Shown: piece by piece, positions 16,175 through 24,381 of the stretch
How the letters are laid out: the number at the start of each line of letters is the position of its first letter
Position numbering within the stretch: the first letter of the stretch is position 1
DNA from: Bacillus albus
GTDB taxonomy: Bacteria > Bacillota > Bacilli > Bacillales > Bacillaceae_G
Length of the DNA: 64,000 nt
Direction of reading: 5' to 3'
NCBI RefSeq assembly: GCF_001884185.1
Contig: NZ_MAOE01000110.1
Span: 87,004-151,003, forward strand
Notes under the pieces: generated by a model
Told to the model about the DNA's origin: nothing
Databases searched by the model: none
The model's input: only the letters and a program-made list of their open reading frames with translations
Program-made: the position numbers and the translations under genes

Positions 16175-16318
16175 TTATCTTTTCGGCTGGAAAATATGTT
16201 GAAAGAAGTATTTGTGATGTAAATTATCTACAACTTTATTTGCTTGATATGTGCGGTGTTGCTCGAGTCGAAGTCTTTGCTCCATCATTTTTATTGCGTG
16301 ATCAGATAAACGTAACAT
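16175..16318 (-). CDS. 47-aa protein under c-di-AMP riboswitch control
   Basis: ATG 16316-16318, with AAGGAG 9 bases upstream, opens a 47-codon ORF: MLRLSDHAIKMMEQRLRLEQ then HRTYQANKVVDNLHHKYFFQ and HIFQPKR. The first half is a charged amphipathic helix, the second is rich in His and aromatic residues. No membrane segment or signal peptide. I do not recognise the family. It is the only gene between the c-di-AMP riboswitch (16428-16555) and the terminator at 16121-16160, so it is the likely target, and its ribosome binding site lies in a long hairpin. Confidence 0.65.
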   Translation of the reverse strand: MLRLSDHAIKMMEQRLRLEQHRTYQANKVVDNLHHKYFFQHIFQPKR

Positions 16319-16327
16319 TTTACAGTT

Positions 16328-16387
16328 CTCCTTTTCTATAAATATAGGTGACTATTTGGTATCGATCCCATATTTATAATTAAGGAG
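16328..16387 (-). promoter_or_regulatory. Hairpin sequestering the ribosome binding site of the 47-aa gene
   Basis: On the minus strand CTCCTT (16382-16387) is complementary to the AAGGAG ribosome binding site (16328-16333). Between them TATAAATATGGG (16367-16378) pairs with CCTATATTTATA (16337-16348), giving one long stem. It lies between the riboswitch and the start codon and could be its translational output. Confidence 0.6.
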
Positions 16388-16427
16388 GCAAAATGTGTAA
16401 CATAGGCAAAAAGCACCTTCCTCTCCC

Positions 16428-16555
16428 ATTACGCTTACGAGGTTAGCTGTCGGACTCGGGAAGTGAGAGTTTCCCTACTTAAATAAGATTCGCCCCAAGT
16501 AGCATGGCTACAAAAATGGTTCCCCCGCTCCAAAATTTGGACTCAGCAAAAGGTT
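16428..16555 (-). ncRNA. c-di-AMP riboswitch (ydaO-yuaA type)
   Basis: The minus strand shows the conserved blocks of the ydaO-yuaA aptamer in order: GGAGCGGGGGAACCA, GGGGCGAAT, TAGGGA, then CCCGAGTCCGACAGCTAACC and CTCGTAAGCG. Published members sense c-di-AMP and usually shut off potassium/osmolyte transporters or cell wall enzymes. A strong promoter lies just upstream (16567-16595). Here the first gene downstream is a 47-residue unknown protein. Confidence 0.9.
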
Positions 16556-16566
16556 TTATAAAGTAA

Positions 16567-16595
16567 AAGATAACATAAATAAAATAACAAGTCAA
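16567..16595 (-). promoter_or_regulatory. Sigma-A promoter for the c-di-AMP riboswitch
   Basis: Minus strand TTGACT (16590-16595), 17-base spacer, TATCTT (16567-16572), directly before the aptamer. Confidence 0.75.
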
Positions 16596-16596
16596 A

Positions 16597-17058
16597 TTAT
16601 TTGTTGTTTTCTGATTTTTTAAGTGAGGTTAAAATCACTCCATCAGGTAATATGATATCCTTTACTTCAATAAATCCATGTTTTTTATATAAAGATAGAG
16701 CGGGGGTATTTTCTTTCCCTGTTTGTACAATATATGTTTTAGAAGGGGGGAACATGTCAAATACATATAGTAGTAGTTTTGTTGCAATCCCTTTATGAAA
16801 ATGATCAGGGGATACTACTAAACGATGAATATCAACTTCCTCTTCATCTACTTTAAAAGAAATAAACCCAGCAAGTGTATCTTCATAAAAATAGCCGTAA
16901 AACATTTCATCACAGGATTGTATATCAGCTACAGTATCATAAAGACGAGGGATAGCCGTACTATTTATATATTTTGCTTCAATTTCATAAGCGGGTATTT
17001 GAATGTTTAAAATAGAAGTAGCGGTGTTGAGAGAAGTTGTTATTAATTTTTGAATCAT
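16597..17058 (-). CDS. GNAT family N-acetyltransferase
   Basis: I choose ATG 17056-17058, 9 bases after AAGGAGG; an upstream in-frame codon at 17091 precedes that site. The 153-residue protein shows the GNAT core: VDIHRLVVSPDHFHKGIATKLL (acetyl-CoA pyrophosphate loop, here H-K-G-I-A in the Q/RxxGxG/A position) and the C-terminal ALSLYKKHGFIEV. Substrate unknown. Its transcript would read into the c-di-AMP riboswitch promoter region, which begins right after its stop. Confidence 0.85.
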   Translation of the reverse strand: MIQKLITTSLNTATSILNIQIPAYEIEAKYINSTAIPRLYDTVADIQSCDEMFYGYFYEDTLAGFISFKVDEEEVDIHRLVVSPDHFHKGIATKLLLYVFDMFPPSKTYIVQTGKENTPALSLYKKHGFIEVKDIILPDGVILTSLKKSENNK

Positions 17059-17095
17059 ATGGTAAAACCTCCTTGTAGACTTTATTTTCATAGAT

Positions 17096-17125
17096 TTGAC
17101 AAGATTTTTCTTTTTTGGATATAAT
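17096..17125 (+). promoter_or_regulatory. Promoter of the GlsB-like gene
   Basis: TTGACA (17096-17101), 18-base spacer, TATAAT (17120-17125), about 60 bases before the start at 17186. Confidence 0.7.
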
Positions 17126-17185
17126 AATTACATAACAATTTAGTATGAAAAAGAAACACACTATAATAGAAATGGAGGACTAAAA

Positions 17186-17434
17186 ATGGGATGGATTATC
17201 ACATTAATAGTTGGTGCTATTATAGGTGCAATTGCAGGTTCTATAACGGGTAAAAATTTTCCGGGTGGTATGTTTGGAAATATTATCGCAGGTTTATTAG
17301 GTGCTTCATTAGGTAGTAGATTATTTGGATCTTTTGGGCCATCATTTGGTGGGATTCATGTTGTGCCGGCATTATTAGGTGCAATCGTGTTAATTCTTAT
17401 TGTATCATTTGTAGTGAAAGCTGCAAAGAAATAG
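17186..17434 (+). CDS. GlsB/YeaQ/YmgE family stress-response membrane protein
   Basis: 82 residues, almost wholly hydrophobic, with three glycine-rich helices: GWIITLIVGAIIGAIAGSI, NIIAGLLGASLGSRLFG and ALLGAIVLILIVSFVV. This is the transglycosylase-associated (GlsB/YeaQ) family, small inner membrane proteins induced by stress; the enzymatic name is historical. ATG start with GGAGG. A terminator follows at 17452. Confidence 0.9.
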   Translation: MGWIITLIVGAIIGAIAGSITGKNFPGGMFGNIIAGLLGASLGSRLFGSFGPSFGGIHVVPALLGAIVLILIVSFVVKAAKK

Positions 17435-17451
17435 AGATATAGATTATGACG

Positions 17452-17475
17452 AAAAGCCCTGAATAAGGGCTTTTC
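17452..17475 (+). terminator. Terminator
   Basis: AAAAGCCCT and AGGGCTTTT form a 9-bp stem around GAATA, followed by a short T-rich stretch. Confidence 0.75.
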
Positions 17476-17497
17476 ATCTTTCGAAGAGGTGGTTTCG

Positions 17498-18619
17498 TTG
17501 GAGAAATTAAATATAAGAAAAAGAGATAAGTTGAAAAAGTTTTTTAGAGAACACAATTATTTAGCAGTGCTACTTGGGTTTGCACTATTGTTCATTAATA
17601 TTTTATTACTAACAAAAATATCATTTGTTTTTACACCGTTTATCGTCTTTTTAAAGACAATTTTCTTCCCCGTATTATTAGCGGGTGTACTATTTTATAT
17701 TTTGCATCCATTCGTTTCGCTTCTCGAAAAGAAAGGTGTATCAAGAATTGTATCGATAGCTTCTATATATATAATAGTAATAGGATTATTTGTATTTTTA
17801 GTCTTGACGGTTATTCCTATTATTAAAGATCAAATTGATGCATTAATAGATAACTTACCGTATTTCGGTCATGAAATTGAGAGAGCAGCACGTAGATTTG
17901 GAGAAAGTAATTTACTAGGAAAAATTCAGGAGAATTTAAATATTGATGTAGCGAGTATGGTAAAAGACTACACAGTTGATTTTACGAAGTCGTTATCATC
18001 AGTAACTGGAAATGTAACTGGATTTTTAAGTACTATTACAGAGGTCGTTTTAACATTTGTAATGGTTCCATTTATATTGTTCTACCTTTTAAAAGATGGT
18101 GAGCAATTACCGAATCACTTTTTAAAGTTTATTTCAGAACAAAGACAGCCAGCAGCGATGAGAATACTAGATGATATGCATTATGCAATTAGCTCGTATA
18201 TTAGAGGGCAAATTATCGTTAGCTTGTTTATCGGAATTATGCTATTAATTGGTTACCTTATTATTGGTATTAAATATGCGGTACTGCTTGCAATTTTAGC
18301 GATGATTGTAAATATCGTTCCGTACGTAGGGCCAATCATCGCAATTACACCAGCTTTAATTATTGCGTTTATTGACTCACCGTCAATGGTGTTAAAAGTA
18401 ATTATCGTTATGATGGTTGTACAATTAGCAGAAGGTAAATTTATTTCTCCGCAAGTTATGGGGAAAAAGTTAGACATTCATCCGATTACTATCATTTTTA
18501 TTATTTTAACTGCCGGAAATTTATTTGGGATTATGGGGATTATTTTAGCAATTCCAGGATATGCGATATTAAAAGTGTTAGTAACGCATAGTTATAGATT
18601 TGTTAAGTTGAATACGTAG
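17498..18619 (+). CDS. AI-2E family transporter
   Basis: 373 residues from TTG 17498, which lies 5 bases after GAGGTGG; a GTG at 17489 overlaps that site. It has a basic N-terminus, about eight hydrophobic segments, the central periplasmic helical region, and family signs such as GxIxxPxVxG-like GKFISPQVMGKKLDIHP (about residues 308-324). Members include E. coli TqsA and Bacillus YtvI/YueF and some sodium/proton exchangers; substrate unknown. Terminated by a perfect hairpin at 18621. Confidence 0.88.
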   Translation: MEKLNIRKRDKLKKFFREHNYLAVLLGFALLFINILLLTKISFVFTPFIVFLKTIFFPVLLAGVLFYILHPFVSLLEKKGVSRIVSIASIYIIVIGLFVFLVLTVIPIIKDQIDALIDNLPYFGHEIERAARRFGESNLLGKIQENLNIDVASMVKDYTVDFTKSLSSVTGNVTGFLSTITEVVLTFVMVPFILFYLLKDGEQLPNHFLKFISEQRQPAAMRILDDMHYAISSYIRGQIIVSLFIGIMLLIGYLIIGIKYAVLLAILAMIVNIVPYVGPIIAITPALIIAFIDSPSMVLKVIIVMMVVQLAEGKFISPQVMGKKLDIHPITIIFIILTAGNLFGIMGIILAIPGYAILKVLVTHSYRFVKLNT

Positions 18620-18620
18620 G

Positions 18621-18660
18621 AAAAAGAGCTAAAACAGATAATACTGTTTTAGCTCTTTTT
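18621..18660 (+). terminator. Terminator
   Basis: AAAAAGAGCTAAAACAG pairs perfectly with CTGTTTTAGCTCTTTTT around ATAATA. Confidence 0.9.
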
Positions 18661-18694
18661 CATTTATACTCTTGTTATAGTAAATAAATTTATC

Positions 18695-19006
18695 TTATGC
18701 GTAGGCTTTTAATTCAACAATAGGTAGATTGCTTTCCTTTAGTTTGTAATCAAAAATTAAATCATCCATTCGGAAATTAGCATCCACTTCAAGAGAAATG
18801 AAAGTACCTCCGATTTCTACTTGATTTCCGTTTTCATTTTCAAAAGTGAGTGCACCGTCAAATGTTTCTATGTATTCATCGCAAGTGTATACATATATAG
18901 CGACAGGTGTGAAATGTATAATGACCCCTAAAGTATCATCTTGCGTTTTATCATCGTTATTAAACGTATCAATTTTTCCGTCATTCTTTTTAGTAAACCA
19001 ACCCAT
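18695..19006 (-). CDS. Hypothetical protein, 103 aa
   Basis: An acidic soluble protein with alternating hydrophobic and polar residues (LGVIIHFTPVAIYVYTCDEY, GALTFENENGNQVEIGGTF), so probably all-beta. Start ATG 19004-19006 has GAGGTGATG upstream. No signal peptide or known motif was recognised. It is a single gene facing the trpS leader divergently. Confidence 0.6.
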   Translation of the reverse strand: MGWFTKKNDGKIDTFNNDDKTQDDTLGVIIHFTPVAIYVYTCDEYIETFDGALTFENENGNQVEIGGTFISLEVDANFRMDDLIFDYKLKESNLPIVELKAYA

Positions 19007-19174
19007 AACATCACCTCGTTTTTGTATTGCAAATCGATTCTATATATATTGATTATATATCGTTCGTAATAAATTGGTAATCAATATTGTTAAAAATTAA
19101 CAAAAAAAGAAAATTCAGTTTTAGATAAAAGAGAAATGTGATAAACTGTAAAAAATAACGAAAAGCAATGAAAG

Positions 19175-19390
19175 AGAAGAGTACATATTCAAAACTTTTT
19201 AGAGAGCTGATGTGTGGTGGGAATCAGTAAGGGATGAATATGGAATGGGCTCTGGAGCTTCTAGCTGAAATGAGTAGGCAAAGACGGTTACTTCACGTTA
19301 AGAGGTTGAAGTGAGCTATGATGATAGCTAATGAAGGTGGTACCACGGGAGTCTCTCGTCCTTTTTAAGGATGAGAGGCTCTTTTTATTT
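19175..19390 (+). ncRNA. T-box leader of trpS with terminator
   Basis: Conserved T-box parts are present in order: stem I with AGAGAGCTGATG and GGTGGGAATCAGTAA, a Trp codon candidate TGG at 19241-19243, GGGCTCTGGAGCTT, and the antiterminator T-box AAGGTGGTACCACGG (about 19334-19348). The terminator GAGTCTCTCGTCCTT/AAGGATGAGAGGCTC with T-run ends the leader (19351-19389). Uncharged tRNA-Trp would relieve termination. A GATAAACT -10-like box lies upstream near 19139. Confidence 0.9.
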
Positions 19391-19409
19391 TTGGAAAGGA
19401 GGAGTTAGG

Positions 19410-20408
19410 GTGAGCGAAAAAATAATGTTAACAGGAATTAAGCCGACAGGTTACCCGCATTTAGGGAATTATATTGGGGCGATTAAACCTGCATTACAAA
19501 TGTCAAAGAGTAATGAAGGGAAAGCATTATACTTTATAGCTGATTATCATGCGTTAAATGCTGTACATGATCCAGAGAAGTTCAGTAATTATACGAAAGA
19601 AGTAGCAGCTACTTGGTTATCACTCGGACTTGGAGAAGATGTTATTTTCTACAGGCAAACAGAAGTGCCGGAGATTTTAGAACTAGCTTGGATATTAGCT
19701 TGCCTAACTCCGAAAGGGCTTATGAATCGTGCCCATGCGTATAAAGCGAAGGTGGAGCAAAATAAAGAAGCAGGTTTAGAGGTAGATGCGGGAGTGAATA
19801 TGGGATTATATACGTACCCGATTTTAATGGCTGCTGACATATTACTATTTCAAGCAACTCATGTACCAGTCGGGAAAGATCAAATTCAGCATATTGAAAT
19901 CGCGCGTGATATTGCGACGTATTTTAATCATACATTCGGCACGACATTTACGCTTCCGGAGTATGTCATACAAGAAGAGGGTGCCATTTTACCTGGTCTT
20001 GATGGAAGGAAGATGAGTAAAAGTTACGGAAATGTGATTCCATTATTTGCAGAACAAGAAAAACTACGAAAGCTAATATTTAAAATTAAAACAGACTCCT
20101 CACTTCCGAATGAACAGAAAGAAGTAGAAACGTTATTTACGATATATAAAGAATTTGCGACGGAAGATGAAATGCTGTTGATGCGTGAAAAGTATGAAAC
20201 TGGCATTGGATGGGGCGATGTGAAAAAAGAGTTATTTCGCGTTGTGGACCGTGAATTAGCTGGACCTCGTGAGAAATATGAGATGTATATGAATGAGCCG
20301 AATTTATTATACGAAGCATTGGGAAGAGGTGCTGAGCGGGCAAGAGAAATCGCGAAGGTAAATTTAGTGGAAATTAAAAAAAGGATTGGATTTGAGAGGG
20401 GGCGCTGA
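19410..20408 (+). CDS. trpS: Tryptophan--tRNA ligase
   Basis: 333 residues from GTG 19410, directly after AAAGGAGGAG. Class I synthetase motifs are complete: PHLGN (HIGH equivalent, about residues 15-19) and GRKMSKS (KMSKS, about 203-209), with the Trp-binding region DILLFQATHVPVGKDQIQH. The N-terminus LTGIKPTG differs from the SGIQPSG of the usual Bacillus TrpRS that I recall, so this may be a second, T-box-induced TrpRS of the type linked in other bacteria to indolmycin tolerance. That last point is inference. Confidence 0.93.
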   Translation: MSEKIMLTGIKPTGYPHLGNYIGAIKPALQMSKSNEGKALYFIADYHALNAVHDPEKFSNYTKEVAATWLSLGLGEDVIFYRQTEVPEILELAWILACLTPKGLMNRAHAYKAKVEQNKEAGLEVDAGVNMGLYTYPILMAADILLFQATHVPVGKDQIQHIEIARDIATYFNHTFGTTFTLPEYVIQEEGAILPGLDGRKMSKSYGNVIPLFAEQEKLRKLIFKIKTDSSLPNEQKEVETLFTIYKEFATEDEMLLMREKYETGIGWGDVKKELFRVVDRELAGPREKYEMYMNEPNLLYEALGRGAERAREIAKVNLVEIKKRIGFERGR

Positions 20409-20427
20409 GCGTTCCCTTATTTTTTTA
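20397..20427 (+). terminator. Probable terminator overlapping the trpS stop
   Basis: GGGGGCGC and GCGTTCCC can pair around TGA and are followed by TTATTTTTTT. The stem has mismatches or G-U pairs. Confidence 0.5.
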
Positions 20428-20485
20428 TAAAAAAATCGAACGAAATTTAAATTTGTTACCAATATAAATTGAGGGAGGGATAGAA

Positions 20486-20635
20486 ATGGTTACAATTCTC
20501 GAATTAAAAATGTTGCTAGTTCAAATAGGAACAGAAATTGTACCACCTAGTAATTTAAAAGAAAAAATTTTAATTCAGGTTAATTTGGTGGAGGGAATAA
20601 AATTTAATCATGTTGAGGTGAATAATGATGAGTGA
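20486..20635 (+). CDS. 49-aa ORF coupled to ABC exporter
   Basis: ATG 20486 follows a strong GGGAGGG. The 49-residue product (starting MVTILELKMLLVQIGTEIVP) is mixed hydrophobic and charged, with no signal peptide, Cys or double-glycine leader. Its stop TGA 20633-20635 overlaps the ATG codons of the ABC ATPase gene, so the three ORFs look like one coupled operon. It could be a small regulator or substrate of the exporter, or the remnant of a larger gene; I do not recognise it. Confidence 0.55.
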   Translation: MVTILELKMLLVQIGTEIVPPSNLKEKILIQVNLVEGIKFNHVEVNNDE

Positions 20636-21386
20636 AGTTGTGTTAGCAGTTCAAGATTTAAGTAAAACATATGAGAGTGTAGATACAAATGTTAGGGCGT
20701 TACAAAAGGTATCTTTGGAGTTAAATAAGGGAGAACTCCTTGCTGTAATGGGAACGAGTGGATCTGGAAAGAGTACATTACTTAACATACTTGGTGCTCT
20801 AGATAAGCCTGATGAGGGGGTTATCTATGTGAATGGTGAAGTTCCTACAAATATGTTTGTTGAACCATATGCGACGGAGTACAGGCGGGATAATATAGGA
20901 TTTATATTTCAGTCATTTCATTTATTAAAGGATTTATCTGTAGAAGAAAATATTGCGTTACCCCTCATATTATCATCCGATTCAGAAGTGGAGATACGAG
21001 AAAAAACAAATAAAATATTAGATGTTCTTGGTTTAGTAAATTGGAGAAAACATCGACCAGTTCAGCTTTCTGGGGGGCAACAACAACGTGTTGCAATTGG
21101 TAGGGCATTAATAACATCTCCTCCAATTGTTCTTGCAGATGAACCTACTGGAAATTTAGATTTCAATACATCTAATGATATTTTACGGGTACTAGTCGAT
21201 ATGAAACAAAAATTTAATCAAAGTATGATTCTTGTTACTCATGATCCTCACATTGCTACGTATGCAGATCGGGTTCTCTTCTTTCATAATGGAGAAGTTG
21301 TTGATGATTATACGTGTTCTCATGGAGTAAATGATATAAATGTTATTTTAGATAAATTTAAAAAATTAATGGAGAAATCAAAATGA
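20628..21386 (+). CDS. ABC transporter ATP-binding protein (MacB/LolD type)
   Basis: About 252 residues with Walker [10 protein letters not shown] (about residues 41-49), Q-loop FQSFHLL, signature [15 protein letters not shown] (about 146-160), Walker [13 protein letters not shown], and H-loop VTHD. This sequence class pairs with FtsX/MacB permeases that act on peptides, lipoproteins or antibiotics. Either ATG 20625 or 20628 can start; 20628 is 7 bases after AGGTG. It overlaps the permease gene by 4 bp. Confidence 0.92.
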   Translation: MSEVVLAVQDLSKTYESVDTNVRALQKVSLELNKGELLAVMGTSGSGKSTLLNILGALDKPDEGVIYVNGEVPTNMFVEPYATEYRRDNIGFIFQSFHLLKDLSVEENIALPLILSSDSEVEIREKTNKILDVLGLVNWRKHRPVQLSGGQQQRVAIGRALITSPPIVLADEPTGNLDFNTSNDILRVLVDMKQKFNQSMILVTHDPHIATYADRVLFFHNGEVVDDYTCSHGVNDINVILDKFKKLMEKSK

Positions 21387-23872
21387 TAAAATCAGTACGA
21401 GGATTAAGTTTACGCTTTTTTAAGAAGAATAAATTTACTGCTACTTCCTCTATAGTTAGCGTTATGTTGGCTGTTTCTCTAATTGTTACGATGATTGTAT
21501 TTTCGAGTCATGCGAAACAGTCTGTTATAAATGAAGTTAAAAGTTTATATGGAGATATGGATTTATCTGTTGGATATAACCCTGATCAAAATAAATTGAT
21601 GGATAAATCTTTACTACAAAATATTAAGGAACAAGAAAATATTGAATACATGTCAAAAGTATTAGTAAATCATTTGCAAGTGAATAAATTGAATACAGCT
21701 ATTTATACAGTAGGTGTTCAAAATGATTCGTTATCTAAAAATCGATATCACTTTTCTAAAAATCTATCAAATGAGGAAGTAACATTAAATGATGGATTAG
21801 CAGAAACTTTACAAGTAAAAGTTGGGGAAAAGATTGAAATAGAAAATAAATCCTATGTAGTAAAAGAAGTGTTACCTGATATAGAAGCTGGAGGTTTAGC
21901 TCCAGATATACTCATTTTATCGGAAGGTGCGGTGAAACAGCACGTATATGAAAAAACGGGTAAACACAATGAGGCTACTTATGTGTTGATAAAAGCAAAA
22001 GAGAATGCAGATGTACTAGCGTTGTCTAGTCAAATTCATAAAATAGACAAAGAATTAAGAATCGATATTGCAGAGGAAGATGAGTTTTTAAAAAGTAATT
22101 TAGCATCATTACATATTTTTATAATCGTTTTATCTGCATTAATAATTATTATTACTGCGTTATTATTGATGTCTAATTTTGAAATGTTTTTATATAAATA
22201 TAAAAGTCAATTTGCTATTATGCGATCAATGGGAGCAACAACGAAACAAATGTTTAAAGTTATATTTATTCAATGTAGTGTAATTAATTTTTTTGGTGGA
22301 ATATTTGGTTTGTTACTAGCTGTAATCAGTAACCGTTTTTTACAAAGGTGGCTAGAGCATATATTTGCTTTTCAAATGAATTCAATGAGTTTCGACTATA
22401 AAATAGCAATTGTAACAATGATTTGTAGTATCTTTTTTATTGAATTGTTTATGTTATATCCTTCATACAGAAGTTCGAAAATATTGCCAGTAAAGCTTAT
22501 GCGCGAAAATGAAGAATCCGACTTTTCTAATAAAAAAACACACAGTATGATGGGGAAATTCCTTTTAATTAGTAGTATATTTTTAACTGTTTTAGGTGGA
22601 TTTGTAGCAAATGCGGGAGATACGCAGGCAATAGTGATATTAATAGGAGCTATATTTCTCGTTTTAGGATTATATATTTTATTTCCGATTTATTTTTCTT
22701 CGATATTACTAGCATGTCTACCTTTAATGAAAAAAATATTTGGAAGGAACACATTTGTTGCTATCAAAAATGTAATTCCGCAAGTAAGGAAAAATACATT
22801 TGTTATCTTAATGATAAGTACAATGATGGTGATAGTTGTCTTCGGATCCACTATATTTAAAACGATGCAAAAAAATAATGAAAGATATTTAAAGCGAGAA
22901 TTTCCAACACATATTGTTGTAGAAAATCGTTTGAATAATGATTCAACAATTTCCTCACCTCATATACAAAATATATGTAAAGAAATAAGTAGTGTAAAAG
23001 GAGCTAGTACGATTAGTACGAACTCACTTGCAGAATTAAAACATGGTGAAAAATATATTACTTTTGACTATAATTTAGGTGATTTGAAGGAAATGGAAAA
23101 GCAAGGATTATTGCCAGAAGTACCTGCAAATTTGGAGAATAGTATAATTGTTACAAAAGAGTTAGCGGAGCGGTATAAACTTCATGTAGGTGATATCGTT
23201 CAATTGGGTCTGTTTTCAGAACAGGAACAAAAAGTTCGACCGACTAGTAAGGTAGAAATCGGATTAATTGTTAATGAGCTACCAAATTCGCCTTCGGTAC
23301 TGATGGATTGGAGTAATGTAACATATAAACAAAGTTATACAGTTTTTGAGCGGGCATTTATTAGTTCAAATAATGAGAGAGAGACGTTGGAGCAATTAAA
23401 GAAATTAAAAGGTCAATATCCACAATTAAAAATAAGTAGTTATACTCAATCGTTAAAGCAATCTAATTTAATGTCTCAGCAAAGGTGGTCCATCTTTATT
23501 GTTGTTATTGTAGTAATTTTGTTTAGTGTAACATTAGGGGTATGTAATACACTTATAAATAATATTCAATCTAAAAGAAAAGAGTTTGCGATTTTACGAG
23601 CAATAACAGTTAAGAAAAAAGGGATTGTACAAGTTATTTTGACACAAGTTCATTTATATGTACTTATTGGGATTATACTAGGGGCTTTGATAGGGATATC
23701 ATTAACCTATATGGTAAGTATAATAGATCATACACCTGTATATTTTGATTTCAAACTTATCGTAACGGTAATAACGGGGATGTTCGGAATGGTCCTTATT
23801 ATTTTTATCCCTTTTGCTAATAGAATAGGAAACAGGGATATTGTTCAAGAGTTAAATAAAGATAATAAATAA
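21383..23872 (+). CDS. FtsX-like ABC transporter permease
   Basis: 829 residues with two FtsX permease units. One N-terminal helix (about 21-42) precedes an extracellular MacB-type region (about 45-235). Helices at about 245-265, 295-320 and 340-365 carry the first FtsX domain with KSQFAIMRSMGATTKQMFKV. A middle pair of helices and a second extracellular region follow, then the last three helices with KRKEFAILRAITVKKKG. Eight to ten helices in all is typical of bacitracin-type (BceB) and related exporters, though no two-component system is next to it. A terminator follows directly. Confidence 0.9.
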   Translation: MIKSVRGLSLRFFKKNKFTATSSIVSVMLAVSLIVTMIVFSSHAKQSVINEVKSLYGDMDLSVGYNPDQNKLMDKSLLQNIKEQENIEYMSKVLVNHLQVNKLNTAIYTVGVQNDSLSKNRYHFSKNLSNEEVTLNDGLAETLQVKVGEKIEIENKSYVVKEVLPDIEAGGLAPDILILSEGAVKQHVYEKTGKHNEATYVLIKAKENADVLALSSQIHKIDKELRIDIAEEDEFLKSNLASLHIFIIVLSALIIIITALLLMSNFEMFLYKYKSQFAIMRSMGATTKQMFKVIFIQCSVINFFGGIFGLLLAVISNRFLQRWLEHIFAFQMNSMSFDYKIAIVTMICSIFFIELFMLYPSYRSSKILPVKLMRENEESDFSNKKTHSMMGKFLLISSIFLTVLGGFVANAGDTQAIVILIGAIFLVLGLYILFPIYFSSILLACLPLMKKIFGRNTFVAIKNVIPQVRKNTFVILMISTMMVIVVFGSTIFKTMQKNNERYLKREFPTHIVVENRLNNDSTISSPHIQNICKEISSVKGASTISTNSLAELKHGEKYITFDYNLGDLKEMEKQGLLPEVPANLENSIIVTKELAERYKLHVGDIVQLGLFSEQEQKVRPTSKVEIGLIVNELPNSPSVLMDWSNVTYKQSYTVFERAFISSNNERETLEQLKKLKGQYPQLKISSYTQSLKQSNLMSQQRWSIFIVVIVVILFSVTLGVCNTLINNIQSKRKEFAILRAITVKKKGIVQVILTQVHLYVLIGIILGALIGISLTYMVSIIDHTPVYFDFKLIVTVITGMFGMVLIIFIPFANRIGNRDIVQELNKDNK

Positions 23873-23874
23873 AA

Positions 23875-23906
23875 TATAGTCAAGATGAATTCCATCTTGA
23901 CTATAT
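23875..23906. terminator. Bidirectional terminator
   Basis: ATAGTCAAGATG pairs with CATCTTGACTAT around AATTC, between the convergent permease and Nudix genes. Confidence 0.8.
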
Positions 23907-23913
23907 TAATAAT

Positions 23914-24363
23914 TCAATTCGAATTCTGAAAGTCAGTAACAATCCTCTCAATAACAGAAGGAAGATTACTAGGTAACTCATCAAGTGGAAAAAAGCGCAG
24001 TTCTTTCGATTCCGTTTGGTCACACACAAGTTCACCGCTGAATTCACGGCAAATATAAACAACGAGTACACCGTGTACTTGATCGCCGTTTGGATAGATT
24101 TGAAAGAAATCAGGTCCTGAGTATGTACGGAATAGTTCTGGATTTTTAATAATAAGCCCCGTTTCTTCATATACTTCTCGTTTTAAAGCGTCTTCTAATG
24201 TTTCGTTATATTCTAATGCACCTCCAATAATGCCCCAGCGGTTAAAATCTGTACGGAGTTGTAGTAATATTTCATTTTTCTCATTTAATATAATGGCGTG
24301 TGAACCTATTAAAATAAGTGGATGATTTCCTACTAAATTTCTCATGTCTTCAATATAACCCAT
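23914..24363 (-). CDS. Nudix hydrolase
   Basis: 149 residues with the Nudix box G-x5-E-x7-R-E-V-x-E-E-x-G: GGALEYNETLEDALKREVYE then ETGL (about residues 47-70). Members cleave nucleoside diphosphates linked to another moiety; substrate unknown. Start ATG 24361-24363 with AAGGAGAAC. The next minus-strand gene upstream (DUF2785) ends 18 bp before, so the two are probably cotranscribed. Confidence 0.92.
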   Translation of the reverse strand: MGYIEDMRNLVGNHPLILIGSHAIILNEKNEILLQLRTDFNRWGIIGGALEYNETLEDALKREVYEETGLIIKNPELFRTYSGPDFFQIYPNGDQVHGVLVVYICREFSGELVCDQTESKELRFFPLDELPSNLPSVIERIVTDFQNSN

Positions 24364-24381
24364 ATTTGTTCTCCTTATATG

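Noticed and set aside
16393-16446. Plus-strand ORF MCNIGKKHLPLPLRLRG with a perfect AAGGAGG
   Set aside because: It lies antisense to the c-di-AMP riboswitch, and the AAGGAG is better explained as the arm that sequesters the ribosome binding site of the opposite-strand gene.
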